This document shows, in pieces, positions 10,526-19,350 of a DNA stretch of 52,124 bases (its first letter is position 1; each line of letters starts with the position of its first letter). Source of the stretch: Polyangium fumosum (lineage in GTDB: Bacteria > Myxococcota_A > Polyangia > Polyangiales > Polyangiaceae). The notes under the pieces are model-generated. The model was not told the origin of the DNA and searched no databases. It saw only the letters and a program-made list of their open reading frames with translations. Where the stretch lies: the NCBI RefSeq assembly GCF_005144585.1, contig NZ_SSMQ01000086.1, positions 1-52,124 on the forward strand. Direction: 5' to 3'. The position numbers were made by a program, and so were the translations under genes.

Positions 10526-13480
10526 GTGAGCACCCCGCCCCCCGCTCCGAAGCCGTCGCGATACGCGCGGCTCGTCGCGCTGCTCGCGACGCTCGTGAGC
10601 CTGCTCTACGTGGCGGGGCTCTTCGATACGCGGCTCTCGCCGTTCGACCTCGCCATGCAGGCGCCCGCGCTTCCCGCGGTGCTCACCACACGCGACGCCG
10701 ATGTGCGTGTGGCCATCGTCGACGAGCACGATCGCCCGCTGCCCGGAGCTGTCGTGCGGCTGTTCTCGATTCAGGGCGGGACCACGTACTTCGCCGGTGA
10801 AGCGCGCGCAGGGGAGGACGGCGTCGCTTCACTCGAAGGCATGCCGCGCGGAGAAACGTGGCTCCTCGCGTATGCCGAGGGGCGCGCGCGAGGGTCGGTC
10901 CGGGTCGTGCTCGGCGCCGGGGAGCGCGTCGTGCGGCTCGTGCTTCAGCCGGCCGCGGCGATCGATGTCGTCGTCGTCGACGAGGCCGAAAAGCCGTTCC
11001 CCAGCGCGAAGATCACCGTCACCGGCGGCGATCCGCTCCCGTTCGTGGCCATGACCGGCGCGGATGGGCGCGCGCGGATCGATCGGCTGGGGCAGGGGCC
11101 GTTTTCGGTGCGCGCGACGGCGCGCGGGTACGATGACGTCGTACGGACGGGGGTTTTGCCGGGGCCGGTTCCCGTGCGGATCAAGCTCGAACGGCTCGGC
11201 GCGTTCGAGGTGTCGGTCGTGGAAGCCGACGGAAAACCCGCGCCCTATGCGCGTGTGCTCTGCGCGGGCGCGGGGCTCTGGCCGGCGCGCAGCACGGTCG
11301 CCGATGCGAACGGCGTCGCGCGGATCGTGGGGCTCCGGCGGGGCGGGTACGATCTCAAGGCCGAGCTTGGCGAACGCGTGAGCGCGACGGAGCTCGGCGT
11401 CGAGCTCGAGCGCGCCGTGACGAAGCCCGTGAAGCTCGTGCTCGGCGCAGGCCGAAGGATCACGGTGAAGGTGACCGACGGCGAGTCCGAGGACGCGCCG
11501 CCCGTGAAGGAAGCGAGCGTCGTGCTCGCCGAAGAAGGCCTGAGCCCCTTCCCGATCCACGGTCGTACGGACGCAAAAGGTGTGGTCGTGCTCGGCCCGA
11601 TCGCGCTCGGCTACGCGACCGTCAGCGCGCGCGCTCCAGGCTTCGTGCCGCGGAGCGCGGTGCCCGTCGACGACGACGCGACCGAGGTGCGTGTCTCGCT
11701 CCTGCGCGGCGGCGCGCTCGTCGGCGAGGTCGTCGATGATCGAGGGTTTCCCGTCGGCGGCGCGACGATCGAGGTCGTCGGCGTGGACATCGAGGGCATG
11801 CCGATCGACGAGACGAGCGCGATGGCCGAGTTCCGCGACGATCACTTCGACCTCGCGCTGCCCGGCCCGCTCCCGCTCTTGCCCATCGGCGAGCTCGGCG
11901 TGATGCCTGGCCCCATTCCCGACCTGCCGCGCGCCGGCGCCTTCGCCGCCACCTCGCTCGGCGGCGGTGATCCGTGGGTCACGCGCGGGGACGGCGAGTT
12001 CCGCGCCGAGCCCATCCCGCCCGGCCGCGTGCACGCCATCGTCCGGCACCCCGACTACGTCGAGGCCGAGAGCGAGACCGTCACCATCGTCTCCGGCGGC
12101 GAGGCCCGCGTGAAGGTCGTGCTGCATCAAGGCGGCTCGCTCGAAGGCCGCGTCGTCGACGCCGATCACCGCCCCGTCTCCGGCGCGCGCGTCGAGATCG
12201 CCGCCGCCGCCGGCACGCTCGAACGCGTCACCTACACCGACGACAGCGGCAGTTTTGCCTTTGCCGCCGTCCCGGACGAGGTCTTGATCAGCGTCGCGCG
12301 CCCCGAGACGCCGAGCGACGTCGCGGCGCGGCTCATCGTCGAGATCCCGGATCACGAGCGCAAGGAGGTCGAGATCGTCCTGCCGCGCCAGCGTGATGCC
12401 GTCGTCGTGCACGTCACCGACGATCGCGGCTATCCGCTCGATCGTGTCGAGGTGCGCGCTGTCTCCCTCGACCCCACGGTCCCGCTACGCCGCACGTTCT
12501 TCACGGACGATGACGGCGACGTCGAGATCCCCGACGCCGCGGGTTTGCCACTTCGTTTCGTGCTGACGCGGCCGAGCAAGGCGCCGCGCGTCGAGGAGGT
12601 CGAGATCGCCCCGGCGAAGCTCACGTACGAGCTCGCTGAAGGCATCACGGCGCGCGGCGAGGTCACGGGGCGCGACGGACGCGAGCGCATCGAGGGCGCC
12701 GAGGTCGTGGTCTACACCGACGCGGGCGTGCGCCGCGCACGCAGCGACGCCGAGGGCGCGTTCGAGGTAAAAGACCTCGCGCCGGGCCGCGTGCGGATCG
12801 TTGCCTCCCATCCGGACTGGGCGACGAACGAGAAGATCGCCGCCGTTGCGCCCGCGCCGAGCCGCGAGGTGGATCTCGGCGCCGTCGATCTCGCCGAGGC
12901 CGGCGAGGTCGAGGGCACGGTGATCGATCCGAACGACGAACCCGTCGCGGGCGCGCGCGTGGCGGCGGGCCTCGTGCCCACGTACCTGCCGCTCGGCCCG
13001 CTCCCGCGTGGCGTCGTCACCACGGATCGCGAGGGACACTTCAAGATCGTCGGCGTGCCCGAGGGCGATGCGACGATCGAGGCGTATTCGTCGGACCTCG
13101 GCCGTGCGTCGACGAACGTGAAGGTCCGCGCGGGTCGGAGCACGTCACGCGTGGACATCACGCTGCCGGGCGAGGGGAGCGCGAAGGGCGAGCCGAAGGG
13201 CGCGGGCAGCATCGCGCTCACGCTCGGCGAGCGGACCGAGCGCGGGGCGAAGGTGATCGTCGTCGTGATGGTGCCGCCGAACGGCGAGGCCGAGCTCGCG
13301 GGGGTCGAGCCGGGCGATCGCCTGCTCAAGGTGAACGATCGCGAGGTGCGGACGATCGAGGATGCGCGCCGGCGCATCTCGGGGCCGCTCGCCGAGGACG
13401 TGGTGCTGACGCTCGCGCCGGATGGGGACGGGGAAAAGCCGCGGAGGCTGCGGGTCCGGCGCGAGCGCGTGCGGCGGTAG
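10526..13480 (+). CDS. Large protein with repeated carboxypeptidase-regulatory-like domains and C-terminal PDZ domain
   Basis: The 984-aa protein starts at GTG 10526. A signal-anchor helix lies at residues 13-33 (LVALLATLVSLLYVAG). It is followed by about eight to nine beta-sandwich units of the carboxypeptidase D regulatory type, recognised by recurring patterns such as VVDEHDRPLPGAVVRL, EGRVVDADHRPVSGARVEI and EGTVIDPNDEPVAGARV, each followed by TDxxG and an F/A-hLxPG turn. Residues about 895-984 form a PDZ-like domain (AELAGVEPGDRLLKVNDREV). The protein is probably anchored in the inner membrane and extends into the periplasm. No protease domain is seen, so a scaffolding or adhesion role is more likely than catalysis. 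Confidence 0.88.
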   Translation: MSTPPPAPKPSRYARLVALLATLVSLLYVAGLFDTRLSPFDLAMQAPALPAVLTTRDADVRVAIVDEHDRPLPGAVVRLFSIQGGTTYFAGEARAGEDGVASLEGMPRGETWLLAYAEGRARGSVRVVLGAGERVVRLVLQPAAAIDVVVVDEAEKPFPSAKITVTGGDPLPFVAMTGADGRARIDRLGQGPFSVRATARGYDDVVRTGVLPGPVPVRIKLERLGAFEVSVVEADGKPAPYARVLCAGAGLWPARSTVADANGVARIVGLRRGGYDLKAELGERVSATELGVELERAVTKPVKLVLGAGRRITVKVTDGESEDAPPVKEASVVLAEEGLSPFPIHGRTDAKGVVVLGPIALGYATVSARAPGFVPRSAVPVDDDATEVRVSLLRGGALVGEVVDDRGFPVGGATIEVVGVDIEGMPIDETSAMAEFRDDHFDLALPGPLPLLPIGELGVMPGPIPDLPRAGAFAATSLGGGDPWVTRGDGEFRAEPIPPGRVHAIVRHPDYVEAESETVTIVSGGEARVKVVLHQGGSLEGRVVDADHRPVSGARVEIAAAAGTLERVTYTDDSGSFAFAAVPDEVLISVARPETPSDVAARLIVEIPDHERKEVEIVLPRQRDAVVVHVTDDRGYPLDRVEVRAVSLDPTVPLRRTFFTDDDGDVEIPDAAGLPLRFVLTRPSKAPRVEEVEIAPAKLTYELAEGITARGEVTGRDGRERIEGAEVVVYTDAGVRRARSDAEGAFEVKDLAPGRVRIVASHPDWATNEKIAAVAPAPSREVDLGAVDLAEAGEVEGTVIDPNDEPVAGARVAAGLVPTYLPLGPLPRGVVTTDREGHFKIVGVPEGDATIEAYSSDLGRASTNVKVRAGRSTSRVDITLPGEGSAKGEPKGAGSIALTLGERTERGAKVIVVVMVPPNGEAELAGVEPGDRLLKVNDREVRTIEDARRRISGPLAEDVVLTLAPDGDGEKPRRLRVRRERVRR

Positions 13481-13481
13481 C

Positions 13482-13877
13482 TCAGTTCTGCACGGACTTC
13501 ACGAGCACGATCTCCCGACCGTCCCCGATCCGCCACCGGAGCTGACCTTCTCCGACGAACGAAAGCTCTGCCTCGTCGCGGCCTCCCTCCTCGCGCAGAA
13601 AGCTCACGAGCAGGCGGTCGCCGTTTGCCTCCGTCACCCGGAACGAGCCGGTTCGCGGCGACTCCGCGGGGATCGTCACCGTCACCTTGTTCCCGGCGAA
13701 CTCGAACGCCGTGCCTTTCACCCAGCCCATGGCCTTGGCGAGGTGCGGCTCCGGCACGTTTTCGATCGATTCTCCGAGCCATCGCCCCTGGAGCCGGTCC
13801 TTCGGCGTCTTGCCGCATCCCGACGCGAACAGGGCGACGGCCGCCAGCACGAGGGCCGTCTTCTTGGAAAAACGCAT
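13482..13877 (-). CDS. Small lipoprotein, hypothetical
   Basis: The 131-aa protein starts at ATG 13877. A type II signal peptide (KKTALVLAAVALFASGC) has the acceptor Cys at residue 21. The mature part (about 110 aa) opens KTPKDRLQGRWLGESIENV and is mostly predicted beta strand, resembling small lipocalin-like quality-control lipoproteins of myxobacteria. This is only a layout resemblance. Its stop lies immediately after the convergent stop of the 984-aa gene. Confidence 0.8.
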   Translation of the reverse strand: MRFSKKTALVLAAVALFASGCGKTPKDRLQGRWLGESIENVPEPHLAKAMGWVKGTAFEFAGNKVTVTIPAESPRTGSFRVTEANGDRLLVSFLREEGGRDEAELSFVGEGQLRWRIGDGREIVLVKSVQN

Positions 13878-14095
13878 GGGCCTCCGGCCGACGAAGCAAG
13901 GCCGCGATCTCCACTCGCGTGCCAGGTCCGCCGGCTGGGCAAAACGTTAAGGGAGCCTGGATCCTGGGGCCAACAAATGTAGGAGATCAGGCGACAATGT
14001 GCCGACGTGGAGGTGTGTCCCCTACGTCCCTACGCCCCTGGCTCGCCACCTTCGGCTGGACAAGGAGCCTCGACCTGCGCCAAGGCTAGCGTCCG
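13878..14095. other. Intergenic spacer between divergent genes
   Basis: The 218 bp lie between the small lipoprotein (leftward) and the HAD hydrolase (rightward). The region must carry both promoters, but I see no convincing boxes, repeats or hairpins. Confidence 0.5.
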
Positions 14096-14851
14096 GTGGG
14101 AGCACTTTTCACGCATCGAAGGCTCGGCGAGGTCGAACGCAAGCGGCTGCTCCGCGAGGTGCTGGAGCGGGCGCGGGATCGTTCCCGCGGCGCGGGCGTC
14201 ATCGTCTTCGACCTCGACGGCACGATCATGGACAACCGGCCGCGGGTCGTCGCCATCCTGCACGAGCTCGCCGACCTCTGGCGCGCGCGACACCCGGGCG
14301 AGTCGGTCGCCCTCGCCGCCGCCGGCATCGATGACGTCGTCTACGGCCTCGTCGACACGCTGCGACGCCTCGGCGTCAGCGAACCAACGCTCCACGAAGA
14401 AGGCTTCCGCTTCTGGCGCGAGCGCTTCTTCTACGACCCGCACATCCGCCACGACACCGAGATCGCCGGCGCGCGCGACTACGTGCGCGCCTGTTACGAC
14501 GCCGGCGCGGTCATCGTGTACCTGACGGGCCGCGATCTGCCGAACATGGCGCTCGGATCCTTCGCGAGCCTGCGGGATCTCGGCTTTCCGATCGGCGTCG
14601 TTGGCACCGAGCTGGTCACGAAACCCGCCTTCGAGACGCCCGACAGCGTCTTCAAGCGTGAGGTCGCGCCGGCGTTCTCGCGGCTCGGCGAGGTCATCGC
14701 CGTCTTCGACAACGAGCCGGCGAACTGTAACCTGTTCCTGGAGATCCACCCCGCGTGCACGACGGTCTTCGTGGACACCCAGTACGCCCCCGATCCTCCG
14801 CCGCTCGATGCACGTGCCCACGTGATCCATTCCTTCGAGTTCGAGCCATGA
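14096..14851 (+). CDS. HAD-superfamily hydrolase
   Basis: The 251-aa protein starts at GTG 14096. All four HAD motifs can be read: motif I VIVFDLDGTIMDN near residue 35-47 (nucleophile Asp and acid/base Asp), motif II VIVYLTGRDLPN near 139, the motif III Lys in DSVFKREVAPAF near 185, and motif IV VIAVFDNEPANC near 200. The helical cap between motifs I and II (about 50-125) indicates a C1-type phosphatase. The substrate cannot be inferred. The stop overlaps the ATG of the next gene (ATGA), so the two are coupled. Confidence 0.9.
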   Translation: MGALFTHRRLGEVERKRLLREVLERARDRSRGAGVIVFDLDGTIMDNRPRVVAILHELADLWRARHPGESVALAAAGIDDVVYGLVDTLRRLGVSEPTLHEEGFRFWRERFFYDPHIRHDTEIAGARDYVRACYDAGAVIVYLTGRDLPNMALGSFASLRDLGFPIGVVGTELVTKPAFETPDSVFKREVAPAFSRLGEVIAVFDNEPANCNLFLEIHPACTTVFVDTQYAPDPPPLDARAHVIHSFEFEP

Positions 14852-16182
14852 AACCCACTGTCGCGCTCGCCCTGCTTCTCCCGGCCCTCGCCGCGTGCGA
14901 GGCGCCGCCCGGCTCGCCCCCTTCCTCGACCTCGCCGACCGACGCCGCGAGCCCGAACGCGAGCATCCTGCCCGCGCCCCTCGCCACCGAGGCCGAAGAG
15001 GCGCAGCACGACGCCGGCGGCCCCGTCCCCGAGGGCGGCCCGATTGGCCTCATGGCCGACTCCTCGGGCCGGCTCATCATCCCCGACGCGGGCGCGCCGC
15101 CGCCGGGGGTTCTTCGTGGCGACGAGGCGATCCCCGCCGAGTCGCCGACCACGAAGGACCTCGCGGGCGCCACGCTCGAAGCCGTCTTCCGCCCGCGCAA
15201 CGTCCCGCCCGCGCCCCGTGGCCCCGAGATCTCCCAGGACGGCATCAAGGCCGCCGCGGCGCTCACCGCGCCGAAGTGGAAGATCGACCTCACCGACACG
15301 GGCCGCATGCGGATCGAGTTCGCCTCGCGCGCGATGCCGCTGCCGCAGCGCTCGGAGATCCGCGCGCGCACCGATCGGTACGGCCACATTGCCCTCTGGC
15401 CTGACGCCACCGACTACCGCGTCGTCCCGCCCGGCGCGCTCCGCACCGTGCTCGGCGAGCGTCGCGTCGACGTCACGCCCCTCTCGCCCGGCGTCGCGCG
15501 CCCGCTCGGCGAGGGCAAACGCTTGCAGCTCCCCACGCGCAAGGTCGAGATCACGTCGAGCCTCGGCTCGGTGCGGCTCGAGCTCGGCAAGTCCGCGGAG
15601 ATCGGCGAGGGCGGCGCGCTGCTCTGCCGCGCGCTCGTGGAGATCGTCGGCGTCGATCCGCGCACGTCGGTTTGTCAGGGCGGCGAGGTCCCGCTCGCGG
15701 CCGCGTATACGTGGCAGGACGGCGGCGGCATCGACTTCGAGGTCACCACGATCACGCGACGCACCGACATCCCCACGAACGAGACGCTCGTGCCCCCGCC
15801 TGGCTCGACGTACCAACCGAGTGGCCTGCCTGCGTCGCCGGGCGGCGTGTTCCTCACGCGCGAGGAGGTCACGGCGTTCCGTTCGTCGGCGGTGCAGCTC
15901 CCGCCGCCCACGGATCCGCTCGCGCCCGGCGAAGGGTTCATCGCGGTGAACGCGTCCGACATGCTCGCGTACGTCCTCGTCGACGGCGTGCCCGTCGTCG
16001 CGGTCCCGCCGAACGATCAGCGCTACGTCATCGGCACCTTGCGCGGCCGCTACGTGATCCAGTGGCGCACGTTTCTCGGCGATCGCATCGGCCCGGCGAG
16101 CACGCTCGACCTCCCGGCGCGCTTCACGTTCGGCGAGGTCCCCGACGCGGGCGCGCCGGACGGGGGCGGCAGCGCGAACTAA
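14848..16182 (+). CDS. Large lipoprotein, hypothetical
   Basis: The 444-aa protein starts at ATG 14848 (MKPTVALALLLPALAAC), a clear lipobox with acceptor Cys at 17. A long Ser/Thr/Pro/Asp-rich linker (about 18-100) precedes beta-rich sequence containing three or four similar strands-and-turn units (for example VEIVGVDPRTSVCQGGEVPL and DMLAYVLVDGVPVVAVPPN). No family is recognised. It is co-translated with the HAD gene, and its stop overlaps the stop of the convergent thioesterase. Confidence 0.82.
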   Translation: MKPTVALALLLPALAACEAPPGSPPSSTSPTDAASPNASILPAPLATEAEEAQHDAGGPVPEGGPIGLMADSSGRLIIPDAGAPPPGVLRGDEAIPAESPTTKDLAGATLEAVFRPRNVPPAPRGPEISQDGIKAAAALTAPKWKIDLTDTGRMRIEFASRAMPLPQRSEIRARTDRYGHIALWPDATDYRVVPPGALRTVLGERRVDVTPLSPGVARPLGEGKRLQLPTRKVEITSSLGSVRLELGKSAEIGEGGALLCRALVEIVGVDPRTSVCQGGEVPLAAAYTWQDGGGIDFEVTTITRRTDIPTNETLVPPPGSTYQPSGLPASPGGVFLTREEVTAFRSSAVQLPPPTDPLAPGEGFIAVNASDMLAYVLVDGVPVVAVPPNDQRYVIGTLRGRYVIQWRTFLGDRIGPASTLDLPARFTFGEVPDAGAPDGGGSAN

Positions 16183-16613
16183 ACCGTCTCGGGGCTTCGA
16201 AACACGGCGGCGATCTCCGGCGGCAACCGCTTCGGCGTGAGCTCGTTCCCCACGCACGCGAGCAGCGTCTCGCCTTCACAGAGCACGTCCGCGCCGCGCA
16301 GGATGCGATAGCTGAAGCGCACGGTCACACGCGTCACCTCGGCGCACGTGCTTTCCACGACGAGCGTCTCGTCGAAGCGCGCGGCTTTCCGGTAGCGGAG
16401 CTTCGCCTCGACGACGGGCAGGTGGATGCCCATCTCGACCCACTTTTCGTAGGAGATCCCGCGGCGGTGGAGCCAGTCGACGCGGCCGGCTTCGAAGTAG
16501 GTCAGGTAGTTCGCGTGGTGCACAATGCCCATGAGGTCCGTCTCGCAGAAGCGGACGGTCAGGGTCATGCGGCTCGTGAGGTGCTCGGGGAGCGGCTCTT
16601 TTTCGGTGGGCAT
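16179..16613 (-). CDS. Acyl-CoA thioesterase, 4-hydroxybenzoyl-CoA thioesterase/YbgC-like hotdog protein
   Basis: The 144-aa single-domain hotdog-fold protein carries the family signature VRFCETDLMGIVHHANYLTY, with the catalytic Asp in ETDLMG and His-His at the active site, and WLHRRGISYEKW downstream. It hydrolyses acyl-CoA thioesters; the substrate is unknown. ATG 16613 shares one base with the stop of the upstream gene (TGATG); an alternative GTG lies one codon earlier at 16616. The tight coupling makes a two-gene unit with the hypothetical gene at 16613-17467. Confidence 0.93.
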   Translation of the reverse strand: MPTEKEPLPEHLTSRMTLTVRFCETDLMGIVHHANYLTYFEAGRVDWLHRRGISYEKWVEMGIHLPVVEAKLRYRKAARFDETLVVESTCAEVTRVTVRFSYRILRGADVLCEGETLLACVGNELTPKRLPPEIAAVFRSPETV

Positions 16614-17467
16614 CACGATTCGGCGTCGGCCTCGGCAGCGCCGCTGCCCTTCTTTTTCGTCCCTCGCTCGAACATCCGCCGGGCGGCGATGGGCACGAGA
16701 CGGGGAATGGTCGGATCCTGCTCGTGTGCATTCTCGAAGGCGCGAACGATTTGCGTGAGCAGCAAGAGATTCACGCCATCCGCGCGATCGAGCGAGCCCT
16801 GGGTGACCTTCTCGCCCGCGGGCCGCGCCGAGGCGGCGAGCGCTGCGGCCGAGAGCGTGGTTGCGGCGGTCTCCAGCTTTCCGATGTAATCGCCGTCGAG
16901 CCGCAGGAGCTTCGCTCGCGTCTTGATCGGTCCGGCCGGGATGCCCAGGTATTTCTTTCCCAGGGCGACGAGCGCTCCGATTCCCCTCGCGAGCGCGGCG
17001 GGGTCTTCCGCGGTCCCGACCGCCTGATTCACCTCTTCCTGCGCGGCCGCGTCATTGCCGGCGACGCCGAGCAGGACCGCGCGGGCCTGATCCCGCAGCG
17101 ACAGCGCCTTCTCGAATGCATCCCGCAATGCGACCTCGAGCGTCGCGCGCGAGGCGCCGCGTGAATCCCCCCGCTCCTCGTGATCGGCGAGCAGGGCGTC
17201 GAGCGCGAGCGCCTGGTGCACGGCGATCGAGAGCAACTCCGGCGAAAACCCCCGGAGCGCCTCTTTCTGCGTATCCGTGGCCGATTGCCAGAACGAATAC
17301 GCGAGCGCATAGAGCCGCCGCACGTCCGTGAGGACCCGGGCCGAGGCGATCTGATTGCCTTTGGCGACGAGCTGCGCCTCGCTGGCGCCGTCGAGCCATG
17401 CGTCGAGCAGCGCGGGATCGGGGGGGCCGAGGGCGTTGGCGATGCTCGCGAGGGTGTGTTCGGACAT
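16613..17467 (-). CDS. Hypothetical alpha-helical protein
   Basis: The 284-aa cytoplasmic protein starts at ATG 17467 (MSEHTLASIANALGPPDP); the frame remains open upstream but lacks coding character. The sequence is almost entirely Ala/Leu/Glu-rich helix. The middle part (LLSIAVHQALALDALLADHE, then ALRDAFEKALSLRDQARAVL) could form a helical bundle, and the C-terminus is Lys-rich. No signal peptide or membrane segment is visible and no family is recognised. It is coupled to the thioesterase gene. Confidence 0.75.
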   Translation of the reverse strand: MSEHTLASIANALGPPDPALLDAWLDGASEAQLVAKGNQIASARVLTDVRRLYALAYSFWQSATDTQKEALRGFSPELLSIAVHQALALDALLADHEERGDSRGASRATLEVALRDAFEKALSLRDQARAVLLGVAGNDAAAQEEVNQAVGTAEDPAALARGIGALVALGKKYLGIPAGPIKTRAKLLRLDGDYIGKLETAATTLSAAALAASARPAGEKVTQGSLDRADGVNLLLLTQIVRAFENAHEQDPTIPRLVPIAARRMFERGTKKKGSGAAEADAES

Positions 17468-17649
17468 GGGGGTGATTCTCCGGGTGAGGGGGTGAGAGTG
17501 GCGGGGCAAGGTAGGACGGGAGGGTGGTAGGTGTAAAGAGTGGGAACGTGGTCGGATAGTTGGCCCCGTGGGGGAGCCTCGGGCAACGAGGATCACCTGT
17601 ACCCGGGGGCTTGCCGGGAGGACGGGGTCGCGCCGGAGCGGGGTCGTGT

Positions 17650-18138
17650 ATGAAGCGGATGGCTGCCGGGGTGCTGGTGGCGTGGGGGTTCTTGTTCGGG
17701 GTGGGGTGCGGGAGCAAATGCAGGAATCCGAAATTGCACGTCGATGACGATGGAATCGAGGGCTCTGCCATTCAGTGCAACATCACGATCATGTGCCCCA
17801 ACCAGGCAGGGCGCGACCCTTCGGTGGAGCATTTGCAGGGCCTCGTGGATCCGGTCATCCGTGATCACGGCTCCACCAACGAAAGCCATTGCAGGAGGAA
17901 GGCGAAACATCGTGGTCACGTTCCGGAACACTGTGAAGTCGCAGCCGCGCCCGCATTGATCTGCCTCGACGGGGCTGGTGCGTCGGACGGACCCGACTTC
18001 ACCGGGCCCACGGGCGGGACGCTCGTTACGGTGGGCGTCGGTGCCGGTACGGGTGATTATTGGTTCGGCGAGGAGGGCGCGGGCGGCGCCGGGGACGACG
18101 AGGCCCACGTCGGCGAGGGGGGGCAGGGCGGGATTTAG
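17650..18138 (+). CDS. Small Cys-containing lipoprotein, hypothetical
   Basis: The 162-aa protein starts at ATG 17650 (MKRMAAGVLVAWGFLFGVGC), a type II signal peptide with Cys20. The mature part has several Cys and ends in a Gly-rich tail (GTGDYWFGEEGAGGAGD). Such Gly-rich ends are common in myxobacterial outer-membrane lipoproteins. No domain is recognised. The 182-bp gap from the divergent gene at 17467 holds its promoter. Its stop is 10 bp from the stop of the convergent Cys-rich gene. Confidence 0.7.
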   Translation: MKRMAAGVLVAWGFLFGVGCGSKCRNPKLHVDDDGIEGSAIQCNITIMCPNQAGRDPSVEHLQGLVDPVIRDHGSTNESHCRRKAKHRGHVPEHCEVAAAPALICLDGAGASDGPDFTGPTGGTLVTVGVGAGTGDYWFGEEGAGGAGDDEAHVGEGGQGGI

Positions 18139-18148
18139 CGTCTGGGGG

Positions 18149-18667
18149 TCACCGAATTGTGCGCTTGCGGGGGTAGCGCCTGGCGGCATCGTACCGTGCC
18201 AACCAATCCGTTCCGGCGAGCGCCGGACAGTGCCTCTCCACATCCGCGACGAAGCATGCGTCGTAGACATCGAACATGGCTGCCGTGACGTTCTCCGTCG
18301 GAGCCGGGAAGCCAGCTTTGTCGTCGCATCGGCTATCGGCCGCATCGGCGTTGCGCCAGAAGAGAGCGCCCTGCATGTCGTCGCAGGGGGCGCAGAACAT
18401 GGGGTCGAGGCCCGTGCACTCGTCTTGTTTGGGGCAGAACCCGAGCACACAACCGGCAACACACGCGTCCAGGAAGTCTTCGTCCACGTTCGGGCAGAAG
18501 TCCCACTCCCGGCACCCTTCGAAGACGTACCCCAGGTTATCCTCGCAGTGATCGAACAGCGAGTCGTTCTCGTCCGTCACCCGCGCCCCCAGCATGAGCG
18601 CGGCGGCGGCGATGATCACGAGGGCGGCGAACGTCGCGCGGCGCGTCTTCGGGCTCGGTGCTCTCAC
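18149..18667 (-). CDS. Secreted or membrane-anchored Cys-rich protein, hypothetical
   Basis: The 172-aa protein starts at GTG 18667. An N-terminal hydrophobic segment (FAALVIIAAAALMLGA) acts as signal or anchor. The mature part holds 12 Cys in a regular spacing (HCEDNLG, GCREWDFCPN, ACVAGCVLGFCPK, ECTGLDPMFCAPC, RCDD, ACFVADVERHC), so a disulfide-stabilised extracellular fold is likely. No family is recognised. It lies convergent with the small lipoprotein gene. Confidence 0.75.
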   Translation of the reverse strand: MRAPSPKTRRATFAALVIIAAAALMLGARVTDENDSLFDHCEDNLGYVFEGCREWDFCPNVDEDFLDACVAGCVLGFCPKQDECTGLDPMFCAPCDDMQGALFWRNADAADSRCDDKAGFPAPTENVTAAMFDVYDACFVADVERHCPALAGTDWLARYDAARRYPRKRTIR

Positions 18668-19344
18668 GGGGGTCGCAGGTTACTCCATCGGAGCCTCGAT
18701 CGCGAGCGCTTCGGTCGGTGTTCTGCGCCCGTCGGGCCAGGGACCCCACACGCGGCACCGGCAGTTGCGGTTGCGGTAGTGTCCATGGTACCGTCGTTCC
18801 ATCACGCCTTGAATCGTGCTTTGCGCGGCTGCGTGTCTTCTTGGAGAGCCTCTCCTCCAGAGGCGCTTACGATTTCCGCCAGTTATGGCGCCGCTCACGG
18901 CGGACTGTGGCGGTCCTTGTTGACACACAAGGAGATCGATTTGCCCGAAATCGATTGGATCGCGCTCGTCGAGCTGACTCTAAAGCGGATTATCATTGAG
19001 ATCGTGCGGTACGTTTCCCGGCACGTCCGCATCCATCGTGCATTACCGCAGCCAGACCGGCGGCGCATCTGCACCAATCCACGATGCTGCGGTAGCTGAA
19101 TAGGGCGGCCGGGTTCGGCCATCGGGCATCGTGCGCCGATGGTCGAGCTCGGCCTGCTCTCCTCACGTGCCCGCCTGATCAAGGCAAACACTGGCTTGAC
19201 CGCCAAGACCATGTGTGCTTGTCCCCGCTGGGATACCCGTCACCCGTCCGCGACCCACCGTCAGGGCGTCGAGGCTCACCGTCAGGGCGTCGAGGCTCAC
19301 CGTCAGGGCGCCGCGACCCACCGTCAGGGCGCCGCGACTCACCG
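18668..19344. other. Gene-poor interval of lower GC
   Basis: The 677 bp contain no convincing gene. The part around 18,780-19,100 is visibly less GC-rich than its surroundings. A perfect 8-bp inverted repeat (ATCGATTT, 5-nt loop, AAATCGAT) lies at 18935-18955. The right end holds a 21-bp tandem array (19242-19350). The open frame reading EIDWIALVELTLKRI near 18,945 is unlike random high-GC translation and could be the decayed remains of a mobile gene, but I cannot name it. Confidence 0.5.
18935..18955. repeat. Perfect 8-bp inverted repeat
   Basis: ATCGATTT at 18935-18942 is complementary to AAATCGAT at 18948-18955 around a GCCCG loop. It lies in a low-GC gene-free stretch. It could be a protein-binding site or part of a decayed element; there is no T-tract, so it is not a canonical terminator. 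Confidence 0.6.
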
Positions 19345-19350
19345 TCACCC
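19242..19350. repeat. 21-bp tandem array (about five copies)
   Basis: The core ACCGTCAGGGCG recurs with starts at 19257, 19278, 19299 and 19320, with a diverged copy at 19341, exactly 21 bp apart. The intervening bases alternate between tcgaggctc and ccgcgaccc types. Being a multiple of three, the array is open in several frames, but none has a convincing gene context. It abuts the 3' end of the Uma2 gene. Confidence 0.9.

Noticed and set aside
14848-16182. Assigning the large lipoprotein to a known enzyme family
   Set aside because: Only a lipobox and beta-rich units are visible; no catalytic motif supports a function.
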